Assembly: GCF_018687935.1 (NCBI RefSeq)
Contig: NZ_CP061308.1
Span: 1,668,048 to 1,732,047, forward strand
Source: Polynucleobacter sp. JS-JIR-5-A7
GTDB lineage: Bacteria; Pseudomonadota; Gammaproteobacteria; Burkholderiales; Burkholderiaceae
Length of the DNA stretch: 64,000 bases
Direction: 5' to 3'
Part shown: piece by piece, positions 33,943 through 43,063 of the stretch
Numbering within the stretch: the stretch's first letter is position 1
How the letters are laid out: each line of letters opens with the position of its first letter
Notes under the pieces: generated by a model
What the model was told of the DNA's origin: nothing
What the model saw: the letters and a program-made list of their open reading frames with translations, nothing else
Database searches by the model: none
Translations under genes and position numbers: made by a program

Positions 33943-36174
33943 CTAATTTGCTGAAGAATTGTTAGTAGGTAGTACGGGAGCATTACCAGAAGCCTCAGGG
34001 GGAAGCGATCTAGTTACTACTGGCTTCGTATTAATGCTGTTGGCTGGCAACCTAGGGGTCATGATGGGCTCCGCAGAATTTTCTACGCTAGGCAAACCAG
34101 TTTCTTTAGGCAGCAACATTGGTAACTGCTTAAATTGATCTTCTTTGCCTTGCATCAGGCTTAGACGATTGCTGGTAATCTCATCTGCCTGGTTCTTATC
34201 TCGCAGAACGTAGGGGCGCATAAATACCAAAAGATTACGCTTTACCCGATTCTTGTTGTCATAACGAAATAGTTGACCAATCAAAGGGATACTGCTTAAA
34301 AATGGAACGCCGCTAGATCCATCTGCATACTCATCAGAAATTAACCCGCCCAGAACCACCATTTGCCCATCATCGACTAAAACATTGGATTCAATGTTGC
34401 GCTTATTCAAAACAATTCCAGAAGTTGTTTGTGCAGCTACTGAAGATACCTCTTGGTAGATCTGCATTTTGACGATGCCGTTATCAGAAATTTGCGGCCT
34501 AACTCTCAATAAAATTCCCACATCCTGCCGAACGTAAGTCTGGAAAGGTGTCACGGTCGATGTAGAGCCAGTTGTTGAGTAAGAGCCAGTCAGAATCGGA
34601 ACGTTCTGCCCAACAATGATGCGTGCCTCTTCATTGTCTAAAGTAATCAAATTCGGGGTTGATAAAATATTGGTACCAGTTGCCGTCTGAAGCGCTCTCA
34701 CTAAGGCAGACATGGCATAGGTACCATTGAATCGACTAATCAAACCTAAATTCAAACCTGGGGCAGGCGCAACTGGAACACCGCCTGTACTAGCTCCACC
34801 ATTGACAAGGTTATTTACATTTTGATTGAGCCCAAAAATATTCCCTCCTACGCCTTGATTTTGACCAGGGGGTCCGTAATTCGTACTGCCAAATCCAACG
34901 TTTTGGTTGCCAGATCCTATGAGGAAGTTCCACTGAATTCCTAGCTCTGCAGCAGTTTCATTACTCACTTCTACAATCAGGGATTCGATATAGACCTGAT
35001 TGCGGCGCAAATCTAACTGCTCGATGACCTGTCTAAGGCTTCGATATAAGGGCTCACTACCAGTAATTAGAATTGAGTTAGTTGCAGGCTCAGCTTGAAT
35101 AAAGCCGCCAATATTAGGATTACTTGAGCTCGTTAATGCTGAGGTAGCTAAGTTTATTCCTGCGGCAGAGGATGCTGCAGATTGCGTTGCCCCTAGGGTA
35201 TTTTGCTGAGGAGCGCTAGCAAGTGTGGAAGGGGCATTGCTTGAACTAGCGACTTGTGCAGATAAGGCTGCATCCGCTGCCACCAAGGCACGCAAGGTAA
35301 CAGCCAGCTTACTAGCCTCAGCATTTTTTAGTGGTACCACCCAAATATTGCCATTCTTATTTCCAGGAGTATCAAGCTTGGCTACCAAGATACGCACTTG
35401 CCTAACTCGCTCAGGACTAGAGCTGCGAACCAAAATTGAATTACTCCGAGGCTCAGCCAAAATCATCGTCTTTAATGCTGGGTCAGCAGTTGCAGTCGCG
35501 CCGTTATCAAGTACTTTCGTTAAGATTGATGCCACATCACTTGCAAAAGCGTATTGCAATTTAATGGTCTGCACATCAGTAGATGTGGGAGCATCTATAG
35601 AATCAATCAAAGTAGCAATTCTCTGAATATTGCTAGCGTAGTCCGTTACCACGATGGTGTTATTGCCAGGGTAGGCATTAATCGTATTGTTTGGCGAAAC
35701 TAATGGGCGCAATACTGGCAATAAGCTGTTGGCTGACTCGTAATTGAGCTTAAAGACCCGAGTAATAATTTGATCACCCTCTTGCTTTACCTTGCCAGTT
35801 GTAACCGAGGTACTTACCAACTTAGCATCTGCTTGGGTAACGACCCGATAAATACCATTAGTCTCAACCAAAGCAAATCCAGAAGTACGCAATGCAGTGG
35901 AAAAAGAATCTAGTGCTTTTGTTTTGGTAACTGGTTTATTACTAATCAGCGTAATGGTGCCTTTCACTTGCGGGTCAACCAATATAGTTTGACCCGTCGT
36001 TTTTGCAACTACGCTGGCTACTGATTCAATATCAGCATTATTAAACGATAGCGTAATAGTTGCAGATTCAGTAGGGGAATTATTTTGTGCAGACACAATT
36101 GGCATAAATGCCATCTGATTACACAGAAGGCATAGCAAAATCTTTAGAAAGAAATGTCTCTTATTAATATTCAT
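33943..36174 (-). CDS. gspD: Type II secretion system secretin GspD
   Basis: A 743-aa outer-membrane channel. Signal peptide, N0 domain ('ITLSFNNADIESVASVVAKTTGQTILVDPQVKGTITLIS'), three N domains, then the secretin domain ('VPILTGSYSTTGSTSTVTPFQTYVRQDVGILLRVRPQI', 'DDGQMVVLGGLISDEYADGSSGVPFLSSIPLIGQLFR'). A Ser/Ala/Asn-rich linker is inserted in N3 (about 300-350). The C-terminal 60 residues are Pro-rich and lack a clear S-domain. Confidence 0.95.
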   Translation of the reverse strand: MNINKRHFFLKILLCLLCNQMAFMPIVSAQNNSPTESATITLSFNNADIESVASVVAKTTGQTILVDPQVKGTITLISNKPVTKTKALDSFSTALRTSGFALVETNGIYRVVTQADAKLVSTSVTTGKVKQEGDQIITRVFKLNYESANSLLPVLRPLVSPNNTINAYPGNNTIVVTDYASNIQRIATLIDSIDAPTSTDVQTIKLQYAFASDVASILTKVLDNGATATADPALKTMILAEPRSNSILVRSSSPERVRQVRILVAKLDTPGNKNGNIWVVPLKNAEASKLAVTLRALVAADAALSAQVASSSNAPSTLASAPQQNTLGATQSAASSAAGINLATSALTSSSNPNIGGFIQAEPATNSILITGSEPLYRSLRQVIEQLDLRRNQVYIESLIVEVSNETAAELGIQWNFLIGSGNQNVGFGSTNYGPPGQNQGVGGNIFGLNQNVNNLVNGGASTGGVPVAPAPGLNLGLISRFNGTYAMSALVRALQTATGTNILSTPNLITLDNEEARIIVGQNVPILTGSYSTTGSTSTVTPFQTYVRQDVGILLRVRPQISDNGIVKMQIYQEVSSVAAQTTSGIVLNKRNIESNVLVDDGQMVVLGGLISDEYADGSSGVPFLSSIPLIGQLFRYDNKNRVKRNLLVFMRPYVLRDKNQADEITSNRLSLMQGKEDQFKQLPMLLPKETGLPSVENSAEPIMTPRLPANSINTKPVVTRSLPPEASGNAPVLPTNNSSAN

Positions 36175-36198
36175 TTGGTATGAATTACTGTCTTGTTC

Positions 36199-36987
36199 TT
36201 AATACTGCATACGATAAATATCGCCATCTTTTTTCCCCAACAAAGATAGCAAACCAATTAAAGAGTCTTCTGCCTCAGGTGCTGCATGAGCGCTGCCCAA
36301 AAAATGCACACCTGAACTATCTTTAGCGCCAAGCTCTCCTTTGCCGTTAAGCAAGAGAGGGCCTGCAGTGGTATCAATAGCAAAAGAGGTTCCTGCTTGA
36401 CCCAAATTAGCTTTGATTTCATAACTGCCCAATGGCTTTACTACACTAATAGGGCTACTTACATTATTCATATGCAGTCGAATAACTCCCGTAGTATCGG
36501 CGCCCTTTTGAAGATCGCCCCATTGTGCTAAGAGCTGACCACGAGGACGCAGCGTGCTCCAAGGATTACCAAAGGCTTCAAGGATAGAAGCAGGCAATGT
36601 CATTTCACCAGCGGTAACTTTAATTTGATTAAGGCCAATGGTAATCAGTAATGGCTTATCAAGTGATACAAAATTGATTTCAACCAGACACTGGCCATTC
36701 ACCACGCTGCATTGAGTATTCCAAGTCAATCTTTCTGTTAAGGCAACTGGCGCTCGGCAAGAACCGCTCGCTAAGTCTGGCTCAGAGAAACCGAGTGCGG
36801 CACTTCCATTCCAAATAGTTCCAATGGGTTGGTGCAAAACCACGCGGCAATCCGATTGGCGATCGATTGTGCTAGCTAAAGTCGAGGCAGGAGTCTGCGA
36901 TATGAGGATCGCCAATATCACTGATAGCGCAATCATCCAGAATACTTTAGAAATACTTTTAGCAGATGAATTTAAGAAAAGATTCAT
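36199..36987 (-). CDS. gspN: Type II secretion system protein GspN
   Basis: A 262-aa protein. Single N-terminal membrane helix (VFWMIALSVILAILISQ) and a periplasmic beta-rich domain with 'IGTIWNGSAALGFSE' and 'RPRGQLLAQWGDLQ', typical of GspN. ATGA overlap with gspM indicates coupling. GspN is optional in many type II systems. Confidence 0.85.
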   Translation of the reverse strand: MNLFLNSSAKSISKVFWMIALSVILAILISQTPASTLASTIDRQSDCRVVLHQPIGTIWNGSAALGFSEPDLASGSCRAPVALTERLTWNTQCSVVNGQCLVEINFVSLDKPLLITIGLNQIKVTAGEMTLPASILEAFGNPWSTLRPRGQLLAQWGDLQKGADTTGVIRLHMNNVSSPISVVKPLGSYEIKANLGQAGTSFAIDTTAGPLLLNGKGELGAKDSSGVHFLGSAHAAPEAEDSLIGLLSLLGKKDGDIYRMQY

Positions 36988-37613
36988 CTTGATTGCTCGG
37001 CTGCAATATTAGGAAAATTTGTAGCACCAATCAGCACACCCATTTGTTTCAATTTGGCACTGAGATTCACTACAGATAATTTAGGGGTTGAACTCACTTC
37101 AATATAATCTGGGTATAGGCTCCACGTTTTTCTCATCTCCTCCAGGGCATCGACTGCACTAGAAAATGAGACATCGCTCATTTGAAGTTCAACCCGAGGT
37201 GGATTTTCTGTATTCAGCCTTAATACCGCTGGCTTAATACCTTTTGCCACCAAGATCATTCGAATTCTTTGAAGCTCTGCCTCATCCATGGGCTCGATGC
37301 TGCTTACTTGTGATGTATTTGCCTTAGATAATCTAATGAGATTTTCTAATTGCGCCCATTGTGCTGGCCGCAATGCGACCCTAGACTCCATATCATTGAC
37401 GGCTGGCAAGATCCAATAGTTAAGACATAAGAATATGAAGGCGATAGCCAAGACTGCCCAGAGAAATGGAGACGGCTTTCTCTGAAAATGGCGAGCCTGA
37501 ATTGAACTTAGCTTTTCCAGAATTTGGGAAAGGAAGCCAATTGTGGGTAATGAGCCCCACCGGGAGAATACCTTTGCCATAGTCAAGGGTGGAAATTTCA
37601 CGAAATGCCTCAT
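36984..37613 (-). CDS. gspM: Type II secretion system protein GspM
   Basis: Up to 209 aa; an internal ATG at 37580 (MAKVFSRWG) would give 198 aa and neither start has a strong ribosome site. One membrane helix (FLWAVLAIAFIFLCLNYWIL) then a periplasmic ferredoxin-like domain ('SAVDALEEMRKTWSLYPDYIEVSS'). GspM partners GspL, but here gspL is the last gene of the divergent plus-strand arm. A second frame (37420-37644) also opens at this 5' end, so the N-terminus is uncertain. Confidence 0.8.
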   Translation of the reverse strand: MRHFVKFPPLTMAKVFSRWGSLPTIGFLSQILEKLSSIQARHFQRKPSPFLWAVLAIAFIFLCLNYWILPAVNDMESRVALRPAQWAQLENLIRLSKANTSQVSSIEPMDEAELQRIRMILVAKGIKPAVLRLNTENPPRVELQMSDVSFSSAVDALEEMRKTWSLYPDYIEVSSTPKLSVVNLSAKLKQMGVLIGATNFPNIAAEQSR

Positions 37614-37726
37614 CCAGATCTGTAAATAGGGTCTTGAGGGTCACCTCATAATGACACCATGTATAGTACTATATCCGAATATAGAGCAAGGCTAGAGCTA
37701 GGCTTAACTAGGTTTTAGTGTCAAAA

Positions 37727-38359
37727 ATGGCATTTTTGGGAATATGCCGCAATAAACCACTAGAAGGTGAATTTTTGAAACGAATACAAACGCTTATTCT
37801 CAGCAAGTTAAGCGACACCAGAGCGAATCTGGATTGGCATATTCGTCAATCAAAAAAATTACTGGGAAAGAATTCCTTAGCCTCCGCTTACCTGACTCCA
37901 ATTCGGGTGAGTCAATTGATTTCCTATGTCTTTATTCTGCTAACGCTAGTCTCTTCAACTTACTGGCTCATTCATATCCTACAAATTCCAAGTCCTGCAG
38001 AAATTCTTCCAAAGAACTTCAAAGGGATCACTCTGCACACCAATCAAGATATTGGGACGAGTTACATGCTGTTTGGCAGCAAACCCCTTGCCGCAGAAAA
38101 TATTGTCTTACGTGTGCTGGTGGTAACTGGCAAGAATGAGGCCGGACTTAACCAAGGATTCGCTCTTTTTGATATCGACGGCAAATCCACTGGAGCGATT
38201 GCGGTTGGCGAGCAAATGAACAGAGGAATGATGCTGCAATCCATCAATCCTGATTCAGCTACCCTACTCTATCAAGGCAAGGAGTTGAGCTTTGCTTTAC
38301 AAAAAAGCAAAAATTCAAGCAGCTCTAACGATAGGCCATCACAAGTTAGAAAAAACTAA
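37727..38359 (+). CDS. gspC: Type II secretion system protein GspC
   Basis: About 210 aa. Cytoplasmic N-terminus, one membrane helix ('LISYVFILLTLVSSTYWLIHIL') and a periplasmic homology-region domain ('SYMLFGSKPLAAENIVLRVLVVTG', 'QGFALFDIDGKSTGAIAVGEQM'), the part that contacts GspD. No PDZ or coiled-coil C-terminus. Start uncertain: ATG 37727, a GTG at 37718, or a TTG near 37775 with a better ribosome site (AAGGTGA). Divergent from gspM with about 110 bp between. Confidence 0.85.
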   Translation: MAFLGICRNKPLEGEFLKRIQTLILSKLSDTRANLDWHIRQSKKLLGKNSLASAYLTPIRVSQLISYVFILLTLVSSTYWLIHILQIPSPAEILPKNFKGITLHTNQDIGTSYMLFGSKPLAAENIVLRVLVVTGKNEAGLNQGFALFDIDGKSTGAIAVGEQMNRGMMLQSINPDSATLLYQGKELSFALQKSKNSSSSNDRPSQVRKN

Positions 38360-38368
38360 ATCAATACC

Positions 38369-38830
38369 ATGCTCAATCTTCTTAATACAGTAAAAAAGCG
38401 GACCAAAAACAAAGTCAGTAATGGTGAAGCTGGATTTACCTTAATTGAAATGATGGTGGTACTTGCCATCATTGGAATCTTGGCCGCCTTAATCGTGCCA
38501 AGGATCATGGGGCGCCCTGATGAAGCTCGCATAACAGCGGCTAAGCAAGATATCGGCACCATCAATCAGGCCCTCAAGCTCTATCGCCTAGATATTGGGC
38601 GCTACCCAACGGCGGAGCAAGGGCTTAATGCTTTGGTTACACGACCTAGCGCTGAACCTATTCCACAAAACTGGAAGACAGGCGGGTACTTAGACGCACT
38701 CCCGAACGACCCTTGGGGCAATCCATATCAATATACCAATCCAGGCACTAAGGCAGAAGTTGATGTCTTTAGCTACGGGGCCGATAAGAAACCAGGTGGA
38801 ACTGGTACTGATGCTGACATTGGAATCTGA
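38369..38830 (+). CDS. gspG: Major pseudopilin GspG
   Basis: A 153-aa protein. Prepilin signal cut after Gly22 (GEAG-FTLIEMMVVLAIIGILAAL), with Glu at mature position 5. Then 'GRYPTAEQGLNALV' and the calcium-loop region 'GGYLDALPNDPWGNPYQYTNPG...DVFSYGADKKPGGTGTDADIG', all diagnostic for GspG. Confidence 0.97.
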   Translation: MLNLLNTVKKRTKNKVSNGEAGFTLIEMMVVLAIIGILAALIVPRIMGRPDEARITAAKQDIGTINQALKLYRLDIGRYPTAEQGLNALVTRPSAEPIPQNWKTGGYLDALPNDPWGNPYQYTNPGTKAEVDVFSYGADKKPGGTGTDADIGI

Positions 38831-39311
38831 CAAAGAGAGATCTTCCCTTTGCCCGCCTAAATCATCAGACGGAGGATTTACTTTAATTGAAATGTTATTG
38901 GCTTTAACGATCGTGGCGATCTTGTTAGGTGTTGCAGTACTAGCCATTCCAAACCACGATGAACGCTATTGGCGCAACAATTTAGACCAGCTAGTGAGCA
39001 CCCTAAATGCCGCACAAGATGAGAGCCAAAGCAGCGGGATTCCAGTGAGCGTTGCTATCAACCAGTTGGGTTGGCGTTTTAGCAAGCCGACTCGAACTGG
39101 GCAAGTTCAAGACCCCGCCCTAACAAATACATTCATTCCCGAGGCATATAAACCTCACTTATGGTTTAAGCCTGTGAACGTAGAGCCTATTCAATTCAAT
39201 TTAGGCACTGAATATGTGAATGAGGAATTGCGAATCCCTCTTGAGCAGGAAAAAAGATTGGCAATACTCATTCGCTCAAATGATGGTCGCTTTTATTGGG
39301 AAAGCCAATGA
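38811..39311 (+). CDS. gspH: Minor pseudopilin GspH
   Basis: About 166 aa with the ATG at 38811, which overlaps the gspG stop by 20 bp. Prepilin motif SDGG-FTLIEMLLALTIVAILLG. The rest, 'LDQLVSTLNAAQDESQSSGIPVSVAINQLGWRF', is GspH-like. Ends in an ATGA overlap with gspI. Confidence 0.9.
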   Translation: MLTLESDKERSSLCPPKSSDGGFTLIEMLLALTIVAILLGVAVLAIPNHDERYWRNNLDQLVSTLNAAQDESQSSGIPVSVAINQLGWRFSKPTRTGQVQDPALTNTFIPEAYKPHLWFKPVNVEPIQFNLGTEYVNEELRIPLEQEKRLAILIRSNDGRFYWESQ

Positions 39312-39718
39312 GAGGAAAACTACGGGGCGACGAGGGCTTCATGCTTATCGAAGTATTGGTTGGTTTAGCCATTCTAAGCATCACCTTAATTGCTGCTCTA
39401 CGGGCTATCTCTCTGGCAGCAGATACACAACTTGCCGTATCAGAACGCACTATGGCCCTATGGAGCGCCGACAATACTTTGAATGACATTCGGATGAAAA
39501 AGGTTTGGCCAGAAATTGGGACCAATACTTTTAGCTGTCCGCAGGGAACTTTATTACTAGTATGTCAGCGCAAAGTTAGTCCGATGCCCAATCCAAACTT
39601 TAGACGTGTTGAGGTAACTGTTTTTTTAGGCAGTCAAGCCAATAGCACCGACATTAATGGGCCACGTCTTGCATGGCTGGTAACTGTAACCCCAAATCTC
39701 AATGCGGGGGCACTATGA
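39308..39718 (+). CDS. gspI: Minor pseudopilin GspI
   Basis: A 136-aa protein starting in the ATGA that ends gspH. Prepilin motif GDEG-FMLIEVLVGLAILSITLIAAL; 'SERTMALWSADNTLNDIRM' and 'RRVEVTVF' are GspI hallmarks. The Met after Phe (FMLIE) is a mild variation on FTLIE. Confidence 0.92.
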   Translation: MRGKLRGDEGFMLIEVLVGLAILSITLIAALRAISLAADTQLAVSERTMALWSADNTLNDIRMKKVWPEIGTNTFSCPQGTLLLVCQRKVSPMPNPNFRRVEVTVFLGSQANSTDINGPRLAWLVTVTPNLNAGAL

Positions 39719-40323
39719 ACGATATGGTGAAAACCCCATCAGAGGCTGGCTTTACGCTCATTGAAGTCCTGGTTGCTTTGATAGTCATCTCCATAGTTGG
39801 GCTGATGGCTTGGCGTGGAATGGATGCCATGATGCGTGGGCAAGAAAATATTGAAGGTAGAGTGAAGCAAGATGCAGTCTACATCCAGCTTATTCGGCAA
39901 TTTGAACGGGACTGTCAAGAAATCATGCCTAGCTCCACTCTTGATATTCCATCATATTCAGTAGGTGAGAAAAATATCTGGTGGGTCAGACGTTATGAGC
40001 AAGCGAATCAGATCCATTGGGTGATTGTGGGATATGGGATTTCTGCTAACGGACTACGACGCTTGATAAGTCGGCCACTTGCCAATAAAACAGAGATCCT
40101 TGGGCTATGGCAAGCTGTACTTCGTGACCCCGATCTTGTCTCGAGCAATATGAAAACTTCGCTTGAGATTCCGGAAATCATTTATCAAGAGGCTAACGCC
40201 ACCAGTAATGCTCCTGGTCAAGGGTCAATTAGCGCTCAATTAGCAGGATTCAATATGCGTTGGGGAATCAAAAATATTACGTTTCCAATTAGTCGATCTT
40301 GTTTAGCAGGAACGAGTTTATAA
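39715..40323 (+). CDS. gspJ: Minor pseudopilin GspJ
   Basis: A 202-aa protein beginning in the ATGA that ends gspI. Prepilin motif SEAG-FTLIEVLVALIVISIVGLMAWRGMDAM, then 'VYIQLIRQFERDCQEI', as in GspJ. GspJ caps the pseudopilus with GspI and GspK. Confidence 0.92.
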   Translation: MNDMVKTPSEAGFTLIEVLVALIVISIVGLMAWRGMDAMMRGQENIEGRVKQDAVYIQLIRQFERDCQEIMPSSTLDIPSYSVGEKNIWWVRRYEQANQIHWVIVGYGISANGLRRLISRPLANKTEILGLWQAVLRDPDLVSSNMKTSLEIPEIIYQEANATSNAPGQGSISAQLAGFNMRWGIKNITFPISRSCLAGTSL

Positions 40324-40324
40324 G

Positions 40325-41260
40325 ATGCTCCATTCAAAATCCAACCAGCGCTATCACCGAGAAAACGGGTCAGCCACCATCACTGCTCTTATTGTGGTTG
40401 GTGTTGCTGCTGCGGTGATTAGTGGCTTGGTCTGGCGCCAACAGCTGCAGATCCGAAATATTGAAAATATTCGTGATCGCACCCAGGCCCATTGGCTTCA
40501 ACATGGAATGATCGACTTTGCCAGACTCGTATTAACTCAAGATATGCGCACCAGTCAATCCGACCATTTAGGTGAGGCATGGGCGCTACCGCTGAACGAT
40601 AGCAAGGTTGCAGACTTTTTAAAAAATGCAGATATTCCCGATGAAATCAAGAGTGTTTCAGTCAATGGCGCAATCACCGATGCTCAAAGCTTGTTTAATC
40701 TCAATAATGTATCTACCACCAATGGTGTGTTGATTTTCTCGCGGCTATTAACAACCATAGGACTAAACCCCAACCTTGCTCAACAAACGGCTCAAGCGCT
40801 ACAGGAAAGGCAGATCGTCTTTAGTGATGTATATGATCTGATTGGTATACCGGGCTATAACGAATCCATGGTTGAGGTCTTACGTCCCTTCGTCATTGCC
40901 CTGCCGACGACCAGCACAATCAATTTCAATACTGCCCCAGCAGAAGTTCTGATGGCGGTTTTTCCTACGCTAACACGATCTACCGCAAATAACCTGGTAC
41001 AACAGCGTACAAATACACCGGCAAAAGATTTGAATGAAATCAGCACTATTTTGGCTCGCTCAGGCGCAGGCATCAATGTCATCGTGGATACAAGCCTAAT
41101 CAATGTCAGCTCTCAGTTCTGGCTTACAAATTCAGAAGTCAAGATTGGCAATGGCGTCTTTATGAATACAAGCCTCATACAACGCTCTCTAACACCCTTA
41201 ACCTCGGGAAGCTACACGCAAGTTATTTGGAATAAAACCAATAGGATGCTATCAGAATGA
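40325..41260 (+). CDS. gspK: Minor pseudopilin GspK
   Basis: A 311-aa protein. N-terminal type IV-pilin-like helix (GSATITALIVVGVAAAVISGLVW) lacking the Glu at position 5, as expected for GspK. Features: 'VNGAITDAQSLFNLNNV', 'INFNTAPAEVLMAVFP' and the helical SAM-like insertion domain. Overlaps gspL by ATGA. Confidence 0.93.
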   Translation: MLHSKSNQRYHRENGSATITALIVVGVAAAVISGLVWRQQLQIRNIENIRDRTQAHWLQHGMIDFARLVLTQDMRTSQSDHLGEAWALPLNDSKVADFLKNADIPDEIKSVSVNGAITDAQSLFNLNNVSTTNGVLIFSRLLTTIGLNPNLAQQTAQALQERQIVFSDVYDLIGIPGYNESMVEVLRPFVIALPTTSTINFNTAPAEVLMAVFPTLTRSTANNLVQQRTNTPAKDLNEISTILARSGAGINVIVDTSLINVSSQFWLTNSEVKIGNGVFMNTSLIQRSLTPLTSGSYTQVIWNKTNRMLSE

Positions 41261-42582
41261 ACTTTTTAATTATTCATTGCCCACACAAGCCGTTTTCAGA
41301 GACAGCCTTGACTAATGGTGAGCTAGCCTCTCTCAAGGAGAGTTTTGAGTGGTGCCTATGTGAAACCAATTCTATTTATGCTCAATATCAATCTAGTGGA
41401 ATTGGCAGCATTGATGCAATGCCTTACGCAGATGAGGTATTAGTTTTAATGCCCACCCTGGATATACGTCTCATTGAGATTAAAGTACCTTTAGTGAAGT
41501 CCAAAAAACTACAGCAAGTTTTACCTAGCCTTGTTGAAGATGAAGTCTTAGATAGTATCGACAATTCTCTGGTTTATGCTCTACCGCCGTTACCTGGCCA
41601 ACTTGGATCCCAAAGAACTATTGCCATCACCAATCGTCAGTGGCTCTATTGGATAGCCAATCAACTGAAGGGCATTCTGACAAGCCGCATCCGCCTCATA
41701 CCTGATTGCATGATTCTGCCGCTGGAAAGTGAGAGCAGCAATGTCAATGGGGTAATAAGCCCCTGCCTTGCGTACAAGCAAAACGACGTGGCAATCATTT
41801 ATACATGGCACAAATCTACACAATTGGGTATTTCTTGGGTTGAGCACTCGGATACAAAGCAATTGCCTAGTGCTTTACAAAAAATTAAGCCTGCAGAATG
41901 GTCGTGGGACTGGATGGTAAATAACGCATTTAACTTTAGTCGCCGAACCGATGTAGGTGTAGCAGGTATCAATCTACTGCTAGCGATGCCAACACCAAAA
42001 AAATCAATTAAAAAACTCTCTTTTGAATGGCTCAAAAATCCAGTTCCTGCATTAATTGACTCTTCGAGCACTAAAACTTCATGGATGTATCGAAACATAT
42101 GGGCACTTCCTGCTCGCTGGGCAATCTATGCAATGAGCAGCATCATATTGGGCTTGGGAATTTATACCTCTTGGCTTGCTATAGATAACTGGCGTTGGAA
42201 GCGCAATATGGATCTGAGCGTTGCTCAATTCTTAGCGCCAGAGACCATTGCCTTACTCACACAGAGCAAAGGGAATACTTCTATTTCGGAGGTTTTTGTC
42301 AAACAAGCGACTCAAGAGGCGCGCAATAAAGGCCTAGCTACAGATGCTGATTTCATTGCAATGACTGGCAAACTTCAACAGCTGAAAACTGCCCTAGGTA
42401 AAGAATCAATTAATAGCATGGAATACAACGGCTACTGCATTGATTTTGAATTTAAACCTGAGGGGGAACCGCTTAGCGCCAGGCAAGTAGTTGGAAAAGC
42501 TGAGTCACTAGGCTTGATGGTTACAGACCTTGGGAACAACCGTTACCGACTTCAACCCTATTCTGGATTGGGTCAAATTTAA
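41257..42582 (+). CDS. gspL: Type II secretion system protein GspL
   Basis: A 441-aa protein. Cytoplasmic actin-like domain ('DEVLVLMPTLDIRLIEIKVPLVKSKKLQQVLPSLVEDEVL', which contacts GspE), one membrane helix ('WAIYAMSSIILGLGIYTSWLAI') and a short periplasmic ferredoxin-like domain ('GYCIDFEFKPEGEPLSARQVVGKAESLGLMV'). Last gene of the plus-strand arm; its usual partner gspM is on the other arm. Confidence 0.92.
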   Translation: MNFLIIHCPHKPFSETALTNGELASLKESFEWCLCETNSIYAQYQSSGIGSIDAMPYADEVLVLMPTLDIRLIEIKVPLVKSKKLQQVLPSLVEDEVLDSIDNSLVYALPPLPGQLGSQRTIAITNRQWLYWIANQLKGILTSRIRLIPDCMILPLESESSNVNGVISPCLAYKQNDVAIIYTWHKSTQLGISWVEHSDTKQLPSALQKIKPAEWSWDWMVNNAFNFSRRTDVGVAGINLLLAMPTPKKSIKKLSFEWLKNPVPALIDSSSTKTSWMYRNIWALPARWAIYAMSSIILGLGIYTSWLAIDNWRWKRNMDLSVAQFLAPETIALLTQSKGNTSISEVFVKQATQEARNKGLATDADFIAMTGKLQQLKTALGKESINSMEYNGYCIDFEFKPEGEPLSARQVVGKAESLGLMVTDLGNNRYRLQPYSGLGQI

Positions 42583-42687
42583 GCCGAATATCTAAAGCTC
42601 ACTGGACATTTTTGCTAGATTTCACCCACCAAAAATATATATGGATACTGTGAATATTCGCGTTAAATTCTATCTGTCGGTGCTAAA

Positions 42688-42737
42688 ACGGCTCTTCTAA
42701 TCCGTTGGTCGCGAGCTCGAATCTCGCCCCACCACCA
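42688..42737 (+). repeat. tRNA-Arg(TCT)-like 3' half
   Basis: Anticodon-loop-like CTTCTAA, then TCCGT, GGTC, a perfect T arm GCGAG-CTCGAAT-CTCGC and a CCCACCACCA end. The 5' half of a tRNA is missing upstream, and the anticodon stem cannot pair normally (CGGCT against TCCGT). Reads as a second kind of tRNA fragment broken at the anticodon loop. Loop position 54 is C rather than T, a sign of decay. Confidence 0.45.
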
Positions 42738-42843
42738 CAATCTACAAGTAGTTCATTGCTCCAATGGCAGACCTATATGTTTATTGGGGTTGCACTGGAA
42801 GATGTGTGGGAATTGCTTACACATTTTGTGGCACAAATAGAAA

Positions 42844-42873
42844 AACGACTTAGGAATTTCTCCCTAAGTCGTT
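42844..42873 (-). terminator. Intrinsic terminator after the tRNA fragment, copy 3
   Basis: The same 11-bp stem (AACGACTTAGG/CCTAAGTCGTT) as copy 2, with a T-rich tail on the minus strand. Confidence 0.8.
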
Positions 42874-42881
42874 GATTTCAT

Positions 42882-42926
42882 TGGTGGGCCCACCAGGACT
42901 TGAACCTGGGACCAAAGGATTATGAG
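42882..42926 (-). repeat. tRNA(CAU anticodon) 3'-half fragment, copy 3
   Basis: The same 45 bp as at 18956 and 24279, from anticodon loop CTCATAA to CCA on the minus strand; no 5' half. Confidence 0.8.
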
Positions 42927-43063
42927 AGCAGACACCCAAGATAGAGCCTTATAAACAGGGGGTCTGCGGGTGGTCAGTGTCGGTGTGTAAGCAAATGTGT
43001 AAGCAAATTCGTGGATTTAAAGGAAGTGATCTCTCACTCTTTGGTTTTCATAACCACAGGATT

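Larger units (their letters stand above)
42835..42934 (-). repeat. 100-bp identical repeat (terminator plus tRNA 3' half), copy 3
   Basis: Identical to 24232-24331. Holds the terminator 42844-42873 and tRNA fragment 42882-42926. Confidence 0.9.

Noticed and set aside
35225..35626. 133-codon plus-strand ORF within gspD
   Set aside because: Lies wholly antisense to the secretin N-domains; low-complexity shadow.
37420..37644. Minus-strand ORF (74 codons) overlapping the 5' end of gspM in another frame
   Set aside because: Its N-terminus looks protein-like, but it would overlap gspM's membrane helix and matches no known secretion protein; kept only as doubt about the gspM start.
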